Assembly (NCBI GenBank): GCA_003241485.1
Contig: QFQD01000002.1
Location: forward strand, 62,001 to 126,000
Direction of reading: 5' to 3'
DNA: 64,000 bases
Source: Ancylobacter novellus
Lineage (GTDB): Bacteria; Pseudomonadota; Alphaproteobacteria; Rhizobiales; Xanthobacteraceae
In this document: one piece after another, positions 15,926-24,481 of the stretch
How positions within the stretch are numbered: the stretch's first letter is position 1
Layout: each line of letters starts with the position of its first letter
Translations under genes and position numbers: made by a program
Notes under the pieces: generated by a model
Databases searched by the model: none
Seen by the model: the letters and a program-made list of their open reading frames with translations, nothing else
What the model was told of the DNA's origin: nothing

Positions 15926-16927
15926 ATGAAGAAGTTTCTCAACGATCCGGCGAATTTCGTCGACGAGATGCTGGACGGCATCTACCGCGCCCACCCGCAG
16001 GTCACCTATGTGAACGACGACAAGCGCTGCCTCGTCGTCGCCAAGCCGAAAGCAGGCAAGGTCGGCATCGCCACGGGCGGCGGCTCGGGCCATTTGCCGC
16101 TGTTCCTCGGCTATGTCGGCGACAACATGCTGGATGGCTGCGCCGTCGGCGGCGTGTTCCAGTCCCCCAGCGCCGACCAGATGCACGAGGTCACCAAGTA
16201 CATCGATCAGGGCGCGGGCGTGCTCTACATCTATGGCAACTACACCGGCGACATCATCAATTTCGACATGGCGGCCGAGCTGGCCGACATTGACGGCATC
16301 ACGGTGAAGCAGGTCGTCGGCAATGACGACGTGGCCTCCTCCGTCGTCGGTGAGGAGCACAAAAGGCGCGGCGTCGCCGGCATCTTCTTCGTCTACAAGG
16401 TGGCGGGCGCGGCGGCGGCCAACATGCTGTCGCTGGATGAGGTGACCCGCCTTGCCGACAAGGCGCGCCTCAATGTGCGCACCATCGGCGTCGCGCTGTC
16501 GAGCTGCGTGGTGCCGGAAGTCGGCCATGCCACCTTCTCGGTCGGCGAGGACGAGATGGAAATCGGCATGGGCATCCATGGCGAACCCGGTATCGGCCGC
16601 ACCAAGCTCGCCCCGGCCGACCAGGTTGTCGAGGAGATGATGGAGCGGGTGTTCGCAGAGCTTCCTGCCGGCTCGGGCGACGAATTCGCCGTGCTGGTGA
16701 ACGGGCTTGGCGGCACGCCCAAGGAGGAACTCTACATCCTGTTCCGCCGCGTCTCGCAGCTGTTCGAGGAGCGCGGCGCGAAGGTGAAGTATGTGTGGAT
16801 CGGCGAGTTCGCCACCGCCATGGAAATGGCCGGCGCCTCGATCTCGGTGCTGAAGCTCGACGCCGAGCTGGACCCGCTCGTCGCCGCTTCGGCCAACACC
16901 CCGTTCTTCGCTCACTACAAGGCCTGA
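15926..16927 (+). CDS. DhaK-like sugar kinase subunit (variant active-site motif)
   Basis: A 333-aa protein of the dihydroxyacetone kinase DhaK family, which binds short ketoses covalently through a histidine. His218 of the GMGIHGEPG motif is present, as are His56 and Asp109 at the catalytic positions. The loop before them reads GGGSGHLPLF, whereas the E. coli-type loop is GGGSGHEPAH. A dhaL-like partner follows after 9 bases, and no DhaM/PTS subunit is nearby, so ATP is the likely phosphate donor. An upstream ABC importer suggests a ketose larger than dihydroxyacetone, perhaps a tetrulose such as erythrulose. I leave the symbol blank because the substrate is uncertain. Confidence 0.88.
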   Translation: MKKFLNDPANFVDEMLDGIYRAHPQVTYVNDDKRCLVVAKPKAGKVGIATGGGSGHLPLFLGYVGDNMLDGCAVGGVFQSPSADQMHEVTKYIDQGAGVLYIYGNYTGDIINFDMAAELADIDGITVKQVVGNDDVASSVVGEEHKRRGVAGIFFVYKVAGAAAANMLSLDEVTRLADKARLNVRTIGVALSSCVVPEVGHATFSVGEDEMEIGMGIHGEPGIGRTKLAPADQVVEEMMERVFAELPAGSGDEFAVLVNGLGGTPKEELYILFRRVSQLFEERGAKVKYVWIGEFATAMEMAGASISVLKLDAELDPLVAASANTPFFAHYKA

Positions 16928-16936
16928 GGAGCCCGC

Positions 16937-17575
16937 ATGGACGCGATCCGCTCCGCCGATCTGATCGGCCTTTTCCGCAGCTGGCGCGACATGTTCGCCG
17001 CGCAGCGTGAGTTCCTGATCGCGCTGGACGGCAAGGTCGGCGACAGCGACCTCGGCATCACCATGGCGAAGTCGTTCGCGGCGGCCTACGACACCGTGTC
17101 CACCGAAGGCGCGGACGCCGGCTTGACCCGGCTGCTGCGTGCGGCTGGCGCGATCATGGCCAAGACCGCGCCCTCTACCATGGGCACGCTCACCGCCACC
17201 GGCTTCCTGCGCGGTGCGAAGGCACTGGAAGGCGTGGAGGCCATCGGCACGCCTGAGGTCGCGGCGTTCTGGCGTGCCTTTGCCAACGGCATCGCCGAGC
17301 GCGGCAAGGCCAAGCTCGGCGACAAGACCATTCTCGACGTGCTGGATCCGGTCGCGGGCGCACTTGAGGCGGCGGCCGCCTCCGGCCAGTCGCTGGCGCC
17401 CGCCCTGAAGGCAGCCGCCGACGCCGCCGAGGCGGCGCTGGAGGCGACCAAGAATATGGTCGCCCAGCATGGGAAGGCCGCCGCTTTCCAGCAGAAGACC
17501 GTGGGACTGCAGGATGCCGGCGCCACCGTTGGCGTGCTGCTGGTCACGACGATGAACGAGTTCGTCGCGGGCTGA
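16937..17575 (+). CDS. DhaL-like nucleotide-binding kinase subunit
   Basis: A 212-aa helical DhaL-family subunit that binds ATP-Mg and phosphorylates the substrate held by the DhaK-like partner. The metal-binding aspartates are present as Asp31, Asp36 and Asp38 in LDGKVGDSDLGITM; the usual sequence is GDxDHG, so a conserved His is Leu here. The later KTAPSTMGTLTATGFLRGA matches the family Ser-x-x-G-x-L nucleotide region. It is the last gene of the operon and is followed by a GC-rich hairpin shared with the convergent hemY. Confidence 0.88.
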   Translation: MDAIRSADLIGLFRSWRDMFAAQREFLIALDGKVGDSDLGITMAKSFAAAYDTVSTEGADAGLTRLLRAAGAIMAKTAPSTMGTLTATGFLRGAKALEGVEAIGTPEVAAFWRAFANGIAERGKAKLGDKTILDVLDPVAGALEAAAASGQSLAPALKAAADAAEAALEATKNMVAQHGKAAAFQQKTVGLQDAGATVGVLLVTTMNEFVAG

Positions 17576-17581
17576 TACGGC

Positions 17582-17610
17582 ACGGGGCGGTCTCGAAAGA
17601 GCCGCCCCGT
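17582..17610. terminator. Hairpin between dhaL-like gene and hemY (convergent)
   Basis: Stem ACGGGGCGG / CCGCCCCGT extended by CTC/GAG with one bulged T and a GAAA loop. There is no T-run on either strand. It sits in the 49-base convergent gap and probably serves both transcripts. Confidence 0.55.
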
Positions 17611-17624
17611 CGACGCATACCGAC

Positions 17625-19241
17625 CTAAAGACCGAAGGGCCGACGCGCGCGAGGCTGGTCGTCCGCAATAGGCTCAGGTCCCGGATCGTCCGGCAGATGC
17701 GGCATGGCGAAGACCGGCGCGGGCTTGGGCGTCGTGCCCTCGGCGGCATGTTTCGGCTCAGCTTTCGGTTCCGCCGTAGCCTCCACCACGATCTCGTCTG
17801 CCTCGCGCACCTCATCCACCTCCGGCGCCAGTGGCGGCGTGGCCGGTTCCTGCGTGAGGTCGACAACCGCCGCCTCGCGCGCGCTCGCCTCCCGGCTCTC
17901 GATGGCAGCGGCAATGGCCAGCTTCACACGCTCGGCCTCGTTCTCCAGCATCGGAGTCGAGGCAAGGCCCGGCGGCAGCTTCCACTCGAACGCGTCGAGC
18001 TTGCCGGTGAGCGGGGAAACCGGCAGCCAGCGCTCGGACACCACGCCGTCCGCAACCCAGGCGGGGTCTCGCTGGGCGCGCACCGCACGGGCCGTCCATT
18101 CGCGCGCCTTGCCGACATCGCCATGCTCGCTCGCCTCCAGCTCCGCCATGAGCAGGCAGACGCGCTGCGTCGGCTCGCCCAGCAGCGGCGCAAGCGCGGT
18201 GCGGGCAACGTCGAAGTCCTGCGCGTCGATGGCGGCGCGCGCCAAAACCATGGCGCTTTCCGGATGCGCCGGCATGCGCGAGGTGAGCGTGCGGATGCGC
18301 TTCAGCCGCTCCAGCGAGGCGTCGCCGGGGCGCAGATGCAGATAGGCATCGGCGAGGTCGGGGTGCGGGGTCGACGCATAGGCCGTCTCCAGCACCTTGG
18401 CGGCGCGGCGCGCATCGCCGGCAGCACCGAGCAGGCGGCCGGCGACCTCGGCGGCCGGCACCAGCGTCGGCGCCAGGCGGGTCGCCTCCACCGCCTTCTC
18501 GCGTGCGGTCGAGGGGTCGGAGAGTTCCAGAGCCTGCGCCTGTGCGGCGAGCAGCACCGCGCGGCGGCGGCGGTGCGAGGCCCGGTCGAGCCCACCATGC
18601 GCGGCTTCGCGCTCCAGAATGGCGAGCGCCCCGGCGAAATCACCGGCAAGACAGCGTGCCTCGATCACCGCATCGGCCGCCCAGGCGAGGCCCGGCTCAT
18701 GGCGCGCGGCTTCCTCGGCCGCCTGCAGCGCGGCACGGGTGTCGCCGCGGCGACGCGCTTCCACATGCAGGCCACGCAGGCCGAGCAGGCGCGTCGAGGG
18801 CGTGTCGGCCATGGCGCGGAACGCCGCCTCGGCGCCTTCCACGTCGCCGGACAGCTGCGCCGCCTGAGCGGCGAGCAGCCGGCTCAACGGCTCCTGTCCG
18901 ATAAGGCGCTCGGCATCATTGGCCGCGCGGCGCGCGCCCATCACATCGCCCGAGCCGACGGCTACCAGCCCGCGCGAGATCGCCGCCCAGCCCTTGTTGC
19001 GGCGGCGGTTGCGCCAGGATGAACCGATGAGGTCCGGCGAGCGCACGATGAGGCGCAGCAACGTCCATAGCAGGATCGTCGCGGCCAGCAGCGCCAGCAG
19101 GGCGCTGGCGGCGACCAGGATGCTGGTCTCGATATGCCAGCCTTGCCACTCGATAGCGACGGCGCCCGGACGATCGGCAAGCCAGGCAACACCAAAGGCA
19201 ACGGCGGCGAGGACCAGCAGATAAAGGACGATGCGGATCAC
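17625..19241 (-). CDS. hemY: HemY-type TPR membrane protein
   Basis: A 538-aa inner-membrane protein with two N-terminal hydrophobic helices (about 1-24 and 41-66) and an N-terminal HemY domain (IEWQGWHIETS). A long helical TPR-like region follows, then a Pro/Glu/Ala-rich C-terminal tail. In proteobacteria this HemY is found in heme operons; it is not the protoporphyrinogen oxidase called HemY in Gram-positives, and its exact role is unclear. It overlaps the mic60 stop by four bases (19238-19241) and is the last gene of hemC-hemD-mic60-hemY. Confidence 0.92.
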   Translation of the reverse strand: MIRIVLYLLVLAAVAFGVAWLADRPGAVAIEWQGWHIETSILVAASALLALLAATILLWTLLRLIVRSPDLIGSSWRNRRRNKGWAAISRGLVAVGSGDVMGARRAANDAERLIGQEPLSRLLAAQAAQLSGDVEGAEAAFRAMADTPSTRLLGLRGLHVEARRRGDTRAALQAAEEAARHEPGLAWAADAVIEARCLAGDFAGALAILEREAAHGGLDRASHRRRRAVLLAAQAQALELSDPSTAREKAVEATRLAPTLVPAAEVAGRLLGAAGDARRAAKVLETAYASTPHPDLADAYLHLRPGDASLERLKRIRTLTSRMPAHPESAMVLARAAIDAQDFDVARTALAPLLGEPTQRVCLLMAELEASEHGDVGKAREWTARAVRAQRDPAWVADGVVSERWLPVSPLTGKLDAFEWKLPPGLASTPMLENEAERVKLAIAAAIESREASAREAAVVDLTQEPATPPLAPEVDEVREADEIVVEATAEPKAEPKHAAEGTTPKPAPVFAMPHLPDDPGPEPIADDQPRARRPFGL

Positions 19242-20611
19242 TGGGCTCCTCCCGCGAACGTGGCCAGAACATGCTGGCTGAGGCCGGCGACGGTGGCGAG
19301 TGCCGCCTGACGCGCCTCAAGGCTCGAAATCACCGGCGCGGCGGCCTGCTTCTCCGCGGCCGGCAGGGCATTCAACGCCACCAGCGCCGCCGTGTAGTCG
19401 CGGCGCGCCAGCGCCGCCTCGGCCATGGCGAGTTCTTCCATTCCGGCGCCTGTTTCCGCCTGTGTGCTGCGGCGAATGCTGACGAGGCCCTTGGCGCTCT
19501 CATAGAGCTTGTCGAGCACGCCCTGCTCGCCTGTCGACGTGCCGGCAGCGGGTGTCGCCACCGGAGCCGGAGCCGGTGCGGTCGCGGCCTTAAGCCGGGC
19601 CGCGAGCGCCGGCCCTCCGGCAAAGCCCTCACCCGCCATCGGCTCCAGCGCGGCAAGCGTGTCGCCGCCGGCGCCGAGCAACGCGCGGCTCGCCTTCAGC
19701 TCGGTGGTGAAGGGACGACCTTCGGCAATGGCGTCATGCAGTGCGTCGAGGGCGATCAGCTGCACCGCGCCCTGCCCGCTAGCCTGCTGGCGCGCGGTGA
19801 AATCGTTGAGGCGCTGTTCCAGAGCACTGACGCGCGCATTTGTATTGGCCACATCCTGCGGCGAGGCGGCGGGCGCCGGCGCGGGGATGGCGCTCACGCG
19901 CTGCTCCAGCGCACCGATGCGCGATCCGAGCCCGGCGACCTCCTCGGGAGTCGCCGCCGCAGCGGGGGCCGGCAACGCGGCAACCTTGTCCTCCAGAGCG
20001 CTGATGCGGGTGTCGAGCGCCGCGCTTGCGCCATCTGGCGCGGGAGAGCCGGACTCGCCCTGGTTCACCTGGCTGCCAAGTTCCGTCAGCCCGGTCTCCA
20101 GCGCATCGAGCCGGGTGGCAAGTTCCTGCGGCGCGAGCGCGCCGGCAACCGGCGCGCCGGTACGCGATTCGAGTGCGTCTACACGCTGGCGCAGATTGAG
20201 CGCACGCGCCTCCAGCTCGGTGATCGAATCGATGTTCTGGTCGGCGCTGTAGAAGGTCGAGACGACGCCGAGCGCAACCGCCCCGCCCAGCAGGCCGGAC
20301 ACCAGCGCGAGCGCCAGCCCGCTGACAAAGCCAAGCTGGCGCGTGGGCTTGGCCGCCTTCGGCGCGGCGCCGGGGATTTCGGTGGGATGCACGGGCGCGG
20401 GCGGCGGCTCAGGGGCCGCCGTGCCCTCGACATCGGCCACAGGCTTCTCGTCCGGCTGCGGGGCGGCGGGCTCCGGGTCGGCGGGCTTTTCCGGCGTCAC
20501 ATCGTTCGCGGCGAGGTCGAGAGTCGGGGGGGGGCGGCGGCGCGACTTGCTTTTGCCACCGGTGTTGGTGGTGTCGTCGGTCGGATCGAGTGTCGGATCG
20601 TCATTCGCCAC
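19238..20611 (-). CDS. mic60: Bacterial mitofilin/Mic60 homologue (COG4223)
   Basis: A 457-aa protein with a Pro/Glu-rich cytoplasmic N-terminus, one transmembrane helix (about 94-119, LGFVSGLALALVSGLLGG), a long periplasmic region with coiled-coil heptads (about 128-290, repeats of ALE.R) and a C-terminal mitofilin-like domain. Alphaproteobacterial Mic60 homologues lie in heme operons beside hemY and are regarded as relatives of the mitochondrial crista-junction protein; they help shape or tether intracytoplasmic or outer membranes. Position and architecture fit exactly. It starts 95 bases after the hemD stop. Confidence 0.88.
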   Translation of the reverse strand: MANDDPTLDPTDDTTNTGGKSKSRRRPPPTLDLAANDVTPEKPADPEPAAPQPDEKPVADVEGTAAPEPPPAPVHPTEIPGAAPKAAKPTRQLGFVSGLALALVSGLLGGAVALGVVSTFYSADQNIDSITELEARALNLRQRVDALESRTGAPVAGALAPQELATRLDALETGLTELGSQVNQGESGSPAPDGASAALDTRISALEDKVAALPAPAAAATPEEVAGLGSRIGALEQRVSAIPAPAPAASPQDVANTNARVSALEQRLNDFTARQQASGQGAVQLIALDALHDAIAEGRPFTTELKASRALLGAGGDTLAALEPMAGEGFAGGPALAARLKAATAPAPAPVATPAAGTSTGEQGVLDKLYESAKGLVSIRRSTQAETGAGMEELAMAEAALARRDYTAALVALNALPAAEKQAAAPVISSLEARQAALATVAGLSQHVLATFAGGAQ

Positions 20612-20706
20612 GTGCGTACCTCTGACATCATAAACCGCCGATCGGGCTCAAGTTCCCCGGATAGACCGCGCCCGCCCCCGCCGCAACCTCGGGAGAGCCC
20701 CATGGT

Positions 20707-21411
20707 TTACTCTCGCAGCAGCGCAAACAACCCCTCTTCTGTCGGCGCGTCGGCAATCCGGGTCGGCCAGCCGGCTGCGGCCAGCGGCGCCGCCACATTG
20801 CGCGAGAAGCACAAATGCGCGATCCGGCCCAGCTCCGGCGCCACGCCCGCGTCACTTGCGCGCGCGACCAGCGTCGCCGCCGTGCGTGGGGAAAAGTGGA
20901 AGGCCGCGTCGATGCGCCCCGCCCGGAGCGCGGCAAGGGTCGCCGGCTGCAGCGCGGGCGCGGCCACCGCCCGGTAGATCACGAACAGCCCCACCTCTAT
21001 GCCATCGGCGGCAAGCTCGGGGCCGAGTTCGACGGCCCGATCCTCGCCGGCGACATGCAGCACCCGCGCGCCGCGCGGCAGCCTGTCGCGCAGCAGCGCC
21101 ACCAGCGCCGCGCCATCGCCGCCCGCCACATGGCTCACGCCCATTCCAACCGGTGCGGCGGCGGCGGTGCGGTGGCCGACGGTGAAGAGCGGCAGGTGGG
21201 CAAGGTCGGCAAATTCCGGCCGCGCCGCCAGCAGACGCGCGCCATTGACGCTGGTCAGCGCCACCGCGTCGAACGGACCGGCCGGCAGGCGCGCCTCGCC
21301 CAGCGGCTCGACCACCAGCAGGGAATCGACCAGTGCGTGAAAGCCTGCCGCGACCAGCCGCGACGCCGTGGCGTCGGCATCGGGCTGCGGGCGTGTGACC
21401 AGCACCCGCAT
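20707..21411 (-). CDS. hemD: Uroporphyrinogen-III synthase
   Basis: A 234-aa enzyme that cyclises hydroxymethylbilane with inversion of ring D to uroporphyrinogen III, the common precursor of heme and cobalamin. HemD is poorly conserved; support comes from the N-terminus MRVLVTRPQPDADATA, the VALTSVNGARLL strand-loop, the AAAAPVGMGV and HVAGEDRA regions, and FHFSPRTAATLV near the C-terminus. It lies six bases downstream of hemC. Besides heme it supplies precursor for the cobS/cobT pathway at the start of the window. Confidence 0.93.
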   Translation of the reverse strand: MRVLVTRPQPDADATASRLVAAGFHALVDSLLVVEPLGEARLPAGPFDAVALTSVNGARLLAARPEFADLAHLPLFTVGHRTAAAAPVGMGVSHVAGGDGAALVALLRDRLPRGARVLHVAGEDRAVELGPELAADGIEVGLFVIYRAVAAPALQPATLAALRAGRIDAAFHFSPRTAATLVARASDAGVAPELGRIAHLCFSRNVAAPLAAAGWPTRIADAPTEEGLFALLRE

Positions 21412-21417
21412 GGCGGG

Positions 21418-22347
21418 TCAGGCCGGAATGATGTCGTGCGGCACCATGGCGCGCATCTCGCGACCGGCGGCGAGGCCCAGCTCCAGCGCCCGGTTCGGCG
21501 GGCCGTGGCGGACGATCTCGTAGTAGCGCTGCCCGTCCGGTGCCAAAACCGCGCCGCGGAAGCGCAGCTCGCCGTTCACGATCTCGGCATGACCGGCGAT
21601 CGGGGTCCGGCAAGAGCCGTCCAGCTCGCCGAGGAAGGCGCGTTCGACGCGCAGCGCCAGCCCGGTCGCCGGGCAGGTGATGGGCACCAGCAGCGAATCC
21701 ACCGCGAGGTCGCGCTGGCGTGATTCGATAGCGACCGCGCCCTGCCCCACGGCAGGCAGGAAATCGGCCATGTCGAGGATCACGCTGGCGCGCTCTTGCA
21801 TGCCGAGCCGGGTCAGGCCGGCGAGCGCCAGCAGCGTGGCGTCGAACTCGCCGCTGTCGAGCTTCTTCAGCCGCGTCTGCACATTGCCGCGCAAGAGCGA
21901 AACGTGGAGGTCCGGGCGGATGCGACGCAGCTGCGCCTCGCGGCGAAGCGAGGCGGTGCCGACCTTTGCGCCCGGCTTGAGATGGTCCAGCGTCCAGCCC
22001 TCGCGCAGGATCAACGCGTCGCGCACATCCGCGCGTGGCAGGTAGCCGACAAGGTGCAGCCCGTCCGGCAGACGGGTCGCCATGTCCTTGGCCGAATGCA
22101 CCGCAAGGTCGATCCGGCGCTCCAGCAGCGCCTCCTCGATTTCCTTGGTGAAAAGCCCCTTGCCGCCGGCCTGCGACAGCGCGCGGTCGGTGATGGCGTC
22201 GCCCGTGGTTTTGATGACCTGGATCTCAACGGCCTCCTCGGTCCAGCCATGCGCCTTCAGCAGCGCGTCGCGCACCGCATGGGCCTGCCACAGCGCCAGG
22301 GGGCTGCCGCGCGTGCCGAGCCGGAGTTTGGGAAGCGATTGCGTCAT
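21418..22347 (-). CDS. hemC: Hydroxymethylbilane synthase (porphobilinogen deaminase)
   Basis: Joins four porphobilinogens into hydroxymethylbilane; cytosolic. The protein is 309 aa from the ATG at 22347, where it opens with the family N-terminus LRLGTRGSPLALWQAH; the frame runs further upstream only by chance. Cys246 in LDGSCRTPIAGH is the attachment point of the dipyrromethane cofactor. The catalytic Asp88 lies in VHSAKDMAT, and SLRREAQL and LLRGNVQTRL line the active site. It is divergent from tsaD with 64 bases between the starts, a conserved arrangement in alphaproteobacteria. Confidence 0.97.
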   Translation of the reverse strand: MTQSLPKLRLGTRGSPLALWQAHAVRDALLKAHGWTEEAVEIQVIKTTGDAITDRALSQAGGKGLFTKEIEEALLERRIDLAVHSAKDMATRLPDGLHLVGYLPRADVRDALILREGWTLDHLKPGAKVGTASLRREAQLRRIRPDLHVSLLRGNVQTRLKKLDSGEFDATLLALAGLTRLGMQERASVILDMADFLPAVGQGAVAIESRQRDLAVDSLLVPITCPATGLALRVERAFLGELDGSCRTPIAGHAEIVNGELRFRGAVLAPDGQRYYEIVRHGPPNRALELGLAAGREMRAMVPHDIIPA

Positions 22348-22411
22348 GAGGTCCTGCGATGATAGCGGTTCGGGACTAGGGTTCAGAACACCGCCCACCG
22401 GTATAAAGTCA

Positions 22412-23488
22412 ATGCGCGATCTTCTCCTCCTCGGCATCGAGACCACCTGCGACGAAACCGCCGCAGCGGTGGTGCGCCGCCGCGCGGACGGCACCGGCAC
22501 CATTCTTTCCAACATCGTGCGCTCGCAGACCGCCGACCATGCGGCCTATGGCGGCGTGGTGCCGGAGATCGCCGCGCGGGCCCATGTGGAGGTGCTGGAC
22601 GGCATCATCGAGCGCTCGCTGCGCTCCTCCGGCGTGAAACTCGTGGAGCTCGACGGCATCGCCGCGGCCGGCGGGCCGGGCCTCATCGGCGGCGTCATCG
22701 TCGGGCTCACCACCGCCAAGGCGATCGCGCTTGCCGTGCGCAAGCCGCTGATCGCGGTGAACCATCTCGAAGCGCATGCGCTGACCGCGCGGCTTACCGA
22801 CGCGGTGCCCTTCCCCTTCCTGCTGCTGCTGGTTTCCGGCGGTCACACCCAGCTGGTCGCCGTCACCGGGGTGGGCGAATACACCAAGCTCGGCGGCACC
22901 ATCGACGATGCGATCGGCGAGGCCTTCGACAAGACCGCGAAGATGCTCGGCCTGCCCTATCCCGGAGGCCCGGCGGTGGAGCGCGCGGCGCTGCGCGGCG
23001 ATGCCAACCGCTTCCCCCTGCCGCGCCCGCTGCACGGCCGGCCGGTGCCGGACTTCTCGCTCTCGGGCCTCAAGACCGCCGTAAGGCTGGAAGCGCTGAA
23101 GATCGCGCCGCTGAGCGACGAGGACGTCAACGACCTCTGCGCGTCCTTCCAGGCGGCCATCGTCGACATTCTCGCCGACCGCGTGCGCTGCGCGCTGCGG
23201 CTGATGCGCGAGCGCGGGCTGAAGCCGAACGCGCTGGTGCTGGCGGGCGGCGTCGGGGCCAACCAGGCGGTGAGGCGCGTGCTGCACAAGGTCGCGGCAG
23301 ATGGCGGCACGCGGCTCGCCGTCCCCCCGCCGGAGCTGTGCACCGATAATGGCGCCATGATCGCCTGGGCGGGCGCCGAGCGGCTGGCGCTCGGCCTCAC
23401 CGACGAACTCTCGGCCTCGCCGCGCGCGCGCTGGCCGCTGGAGGAAGTGACCGGCCTCGATGTGGCGGATGCGGAGGCGGCCGACTGA
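22412..23488 (+). CDS. tsaD: tRNA N6-threonylcarbamoyladenosine synthase subunit TsaD
   Basis: Transfers threonylcarbamoyl to A37 of ANN-decoding tRNAs together with TsaB and TsaE; cytosolic and essential in most bacteria. The 358-aa protein begins LLLGIETTCDETAAAVV. The metal-binding histidines are His118 and His122 in NHLEAHALT; SGGHTQLV and the C-terminal AGGVGANQAVR and TDNGAMIAW motifs complete the ASKHA fold. The ATG at 22412 is preceded by TATAAAG, which could be the -10 of a promoter giving a very short leader. Its stop overlaps the gpsA start by one base (TGATG). Confidence 0.97.
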   Translation: MRDLLLLGIETTCDETAAAVVRRRADGTGTILSNIVRSQTADHAAYGGVVPEIAARAHVEVLDGIIERSLRSSGVKLVELDGIAAAGGPGLIGGVIVGLTTAKAIALAVRKPLIAVNHLEAHALTARLTDAVPFPFLLLLVSGGHTQLVAVTGVGEYTKLGGTIDDAIGEAFDKTAKMLGLPYPGGPAVERAALRGDANRFPLPRPLHGRPVPDFSLSGLKTAVRLEALKIAPLSDEDVNDLCASFQAAIVDILADRVRCALRLMRERGLKPNALVLAGGVGANQAVRRVLHKVAADGGTRLAVPPPELCTDNGAMIAWAGAERLALGLTDELSASPRARWPLEEVTGLDVADAEAAD

Positions 23489-24480
23489 TGCCGGCACGCT
23501 TTTCGAGGATCGGCGTTGCCGGCGCCGGCGCCTGGGGCACGGCGCTGGCCAATGCCGCCGCCCGCGCCGGACAACAGGTCACGCTGTGGGGCCGCGATGC
23601 TCACGCTGTCGAGGCCATGCGCCGCACCCGCACCAATGCGCCCCATCTGCCCGGCGTCGAACTGGCGCCCTCGGTCGCCCCGACCGCCTCGCTGGAGGCG
23701 CTGAGGGACTGCGACGCCGTCCTGCTGGTGGTGCCGGCGCAGGCGACCCGCACGGCGGCCCACGCGCTCGCCCCGCACCTGAAGCCCGGCACGCCGCTGG
23801 TCGCCTGCTCCAAGGGCATCGAGCGCGGCACCTCGCTGTTCATGACGCAGGTGCTGGCGCAGGCCTGCCCGGAAGCGACGCCCGCCATCCTTTCCGGCCC
23901 GAGCTTCGCGGCCGATGTCGCCGCCGGCCTGCCGACGGCGGTCACGCTCGCCGCGCAGGATCCCGAGCTGGCGGAGGCGCTGGGCGCGGCCCTCGGTTCC
24001 GCCTCGTTCCGGCTCTATCACAGCGACGATGTGCGTGGTGTCGAGATCGGCGGCGCGGCCAAGAACGTGCTCGCCATCGCTGCGGGCATTGTCGGCGGGC
24101 GCCAGCTCGGCGCCAGCGCCGCGGCGGCGCTCATCGCCCGCGGCTTCGCCGAGCTCATGCGTTTCGGGCGCGCCTATGGTGCGCGCGCGGAGACGCTGAC
24201 CGGCCTTTCCGGCCTCGGCGACCTCATCCTCACCTGCTCCACCGCGCAGTCGCGCAACTACGCGCTCGGCCTTTCTCTCGGCCGGGGCGACCATCAGCTG
24301 AGCCCGACCGGCCAGCTCGCCGAGGGCGCGCTCACCGCGAACGTGCTGGTGGCGATGGCGCAGGCGCGCGGCATCGACCTGCCGATCGCCCGCGCGGTCG
24401 AGGCGGTGCTGGCCGGGCGCAGCGATATCGAACAGGCAATCGGGTCGCTGCTGGCCCGCCCCCAGAAAGCGGAAGCGTGA
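23488..24480 (+). CDS. gpsA: Glycerol-3-phosphate dehydrogenase [NAD(P)+]
   Basis: Reduces dihydroxyacetone phosphate to sn-glycerol 3-phosphate for phospholipid synthesis; cytosolic. The 330-aa protein has the Rossmann motif GVAGAGAWGTALAN at the N-terminus, SGPSFAADVAAGLPTA at the domain junction, the catalytic lysine in GGAAKNVLAIAAG, and GLSGLGDLILTC. The start overlaps the tsaD stop (TGATG), which couples their translation. The EVE-domain gene follows two bases after its stop. Confidence 0.97.
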   Translation: MPARFSRIGVAGAGAWGTALANAAARAGQQVTLWGRDAHAVEAMRRTRTNAPHLPGVELAPSVAPTASLEALRDCDAVLLVVPAQATRTAAHALAPHLKPGTPLVACSKGIERGTSLFMTQVLAQACPEATPAILSGPSFAADVAAGLPTAVTLAAQDPELAEALGAALGSASFRLYHSDDVRGVEIGGAAKNVLAIAAGIVGGRQLGASAAAALIARGFAELMRFGRAYGARAETLTGLSGLGDLILTCSTAQSRNYALGLSLGRGDHQLSPTGQLAEGALTANVLVAMAQARGIDLPIARAVEAVLAGRSDIEQAIGSLLARPQKAEA

Positions 24481-24481
24481 A

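Noticed and set aside
14804..17914. A 1,036-codon minus-strand frame across the permease, dhaK- and dhaL-like genes
   Set aside because: The plus-strand genes have clear motifs and overlaps; the antisense protein is His/Arg-rich low complexity.
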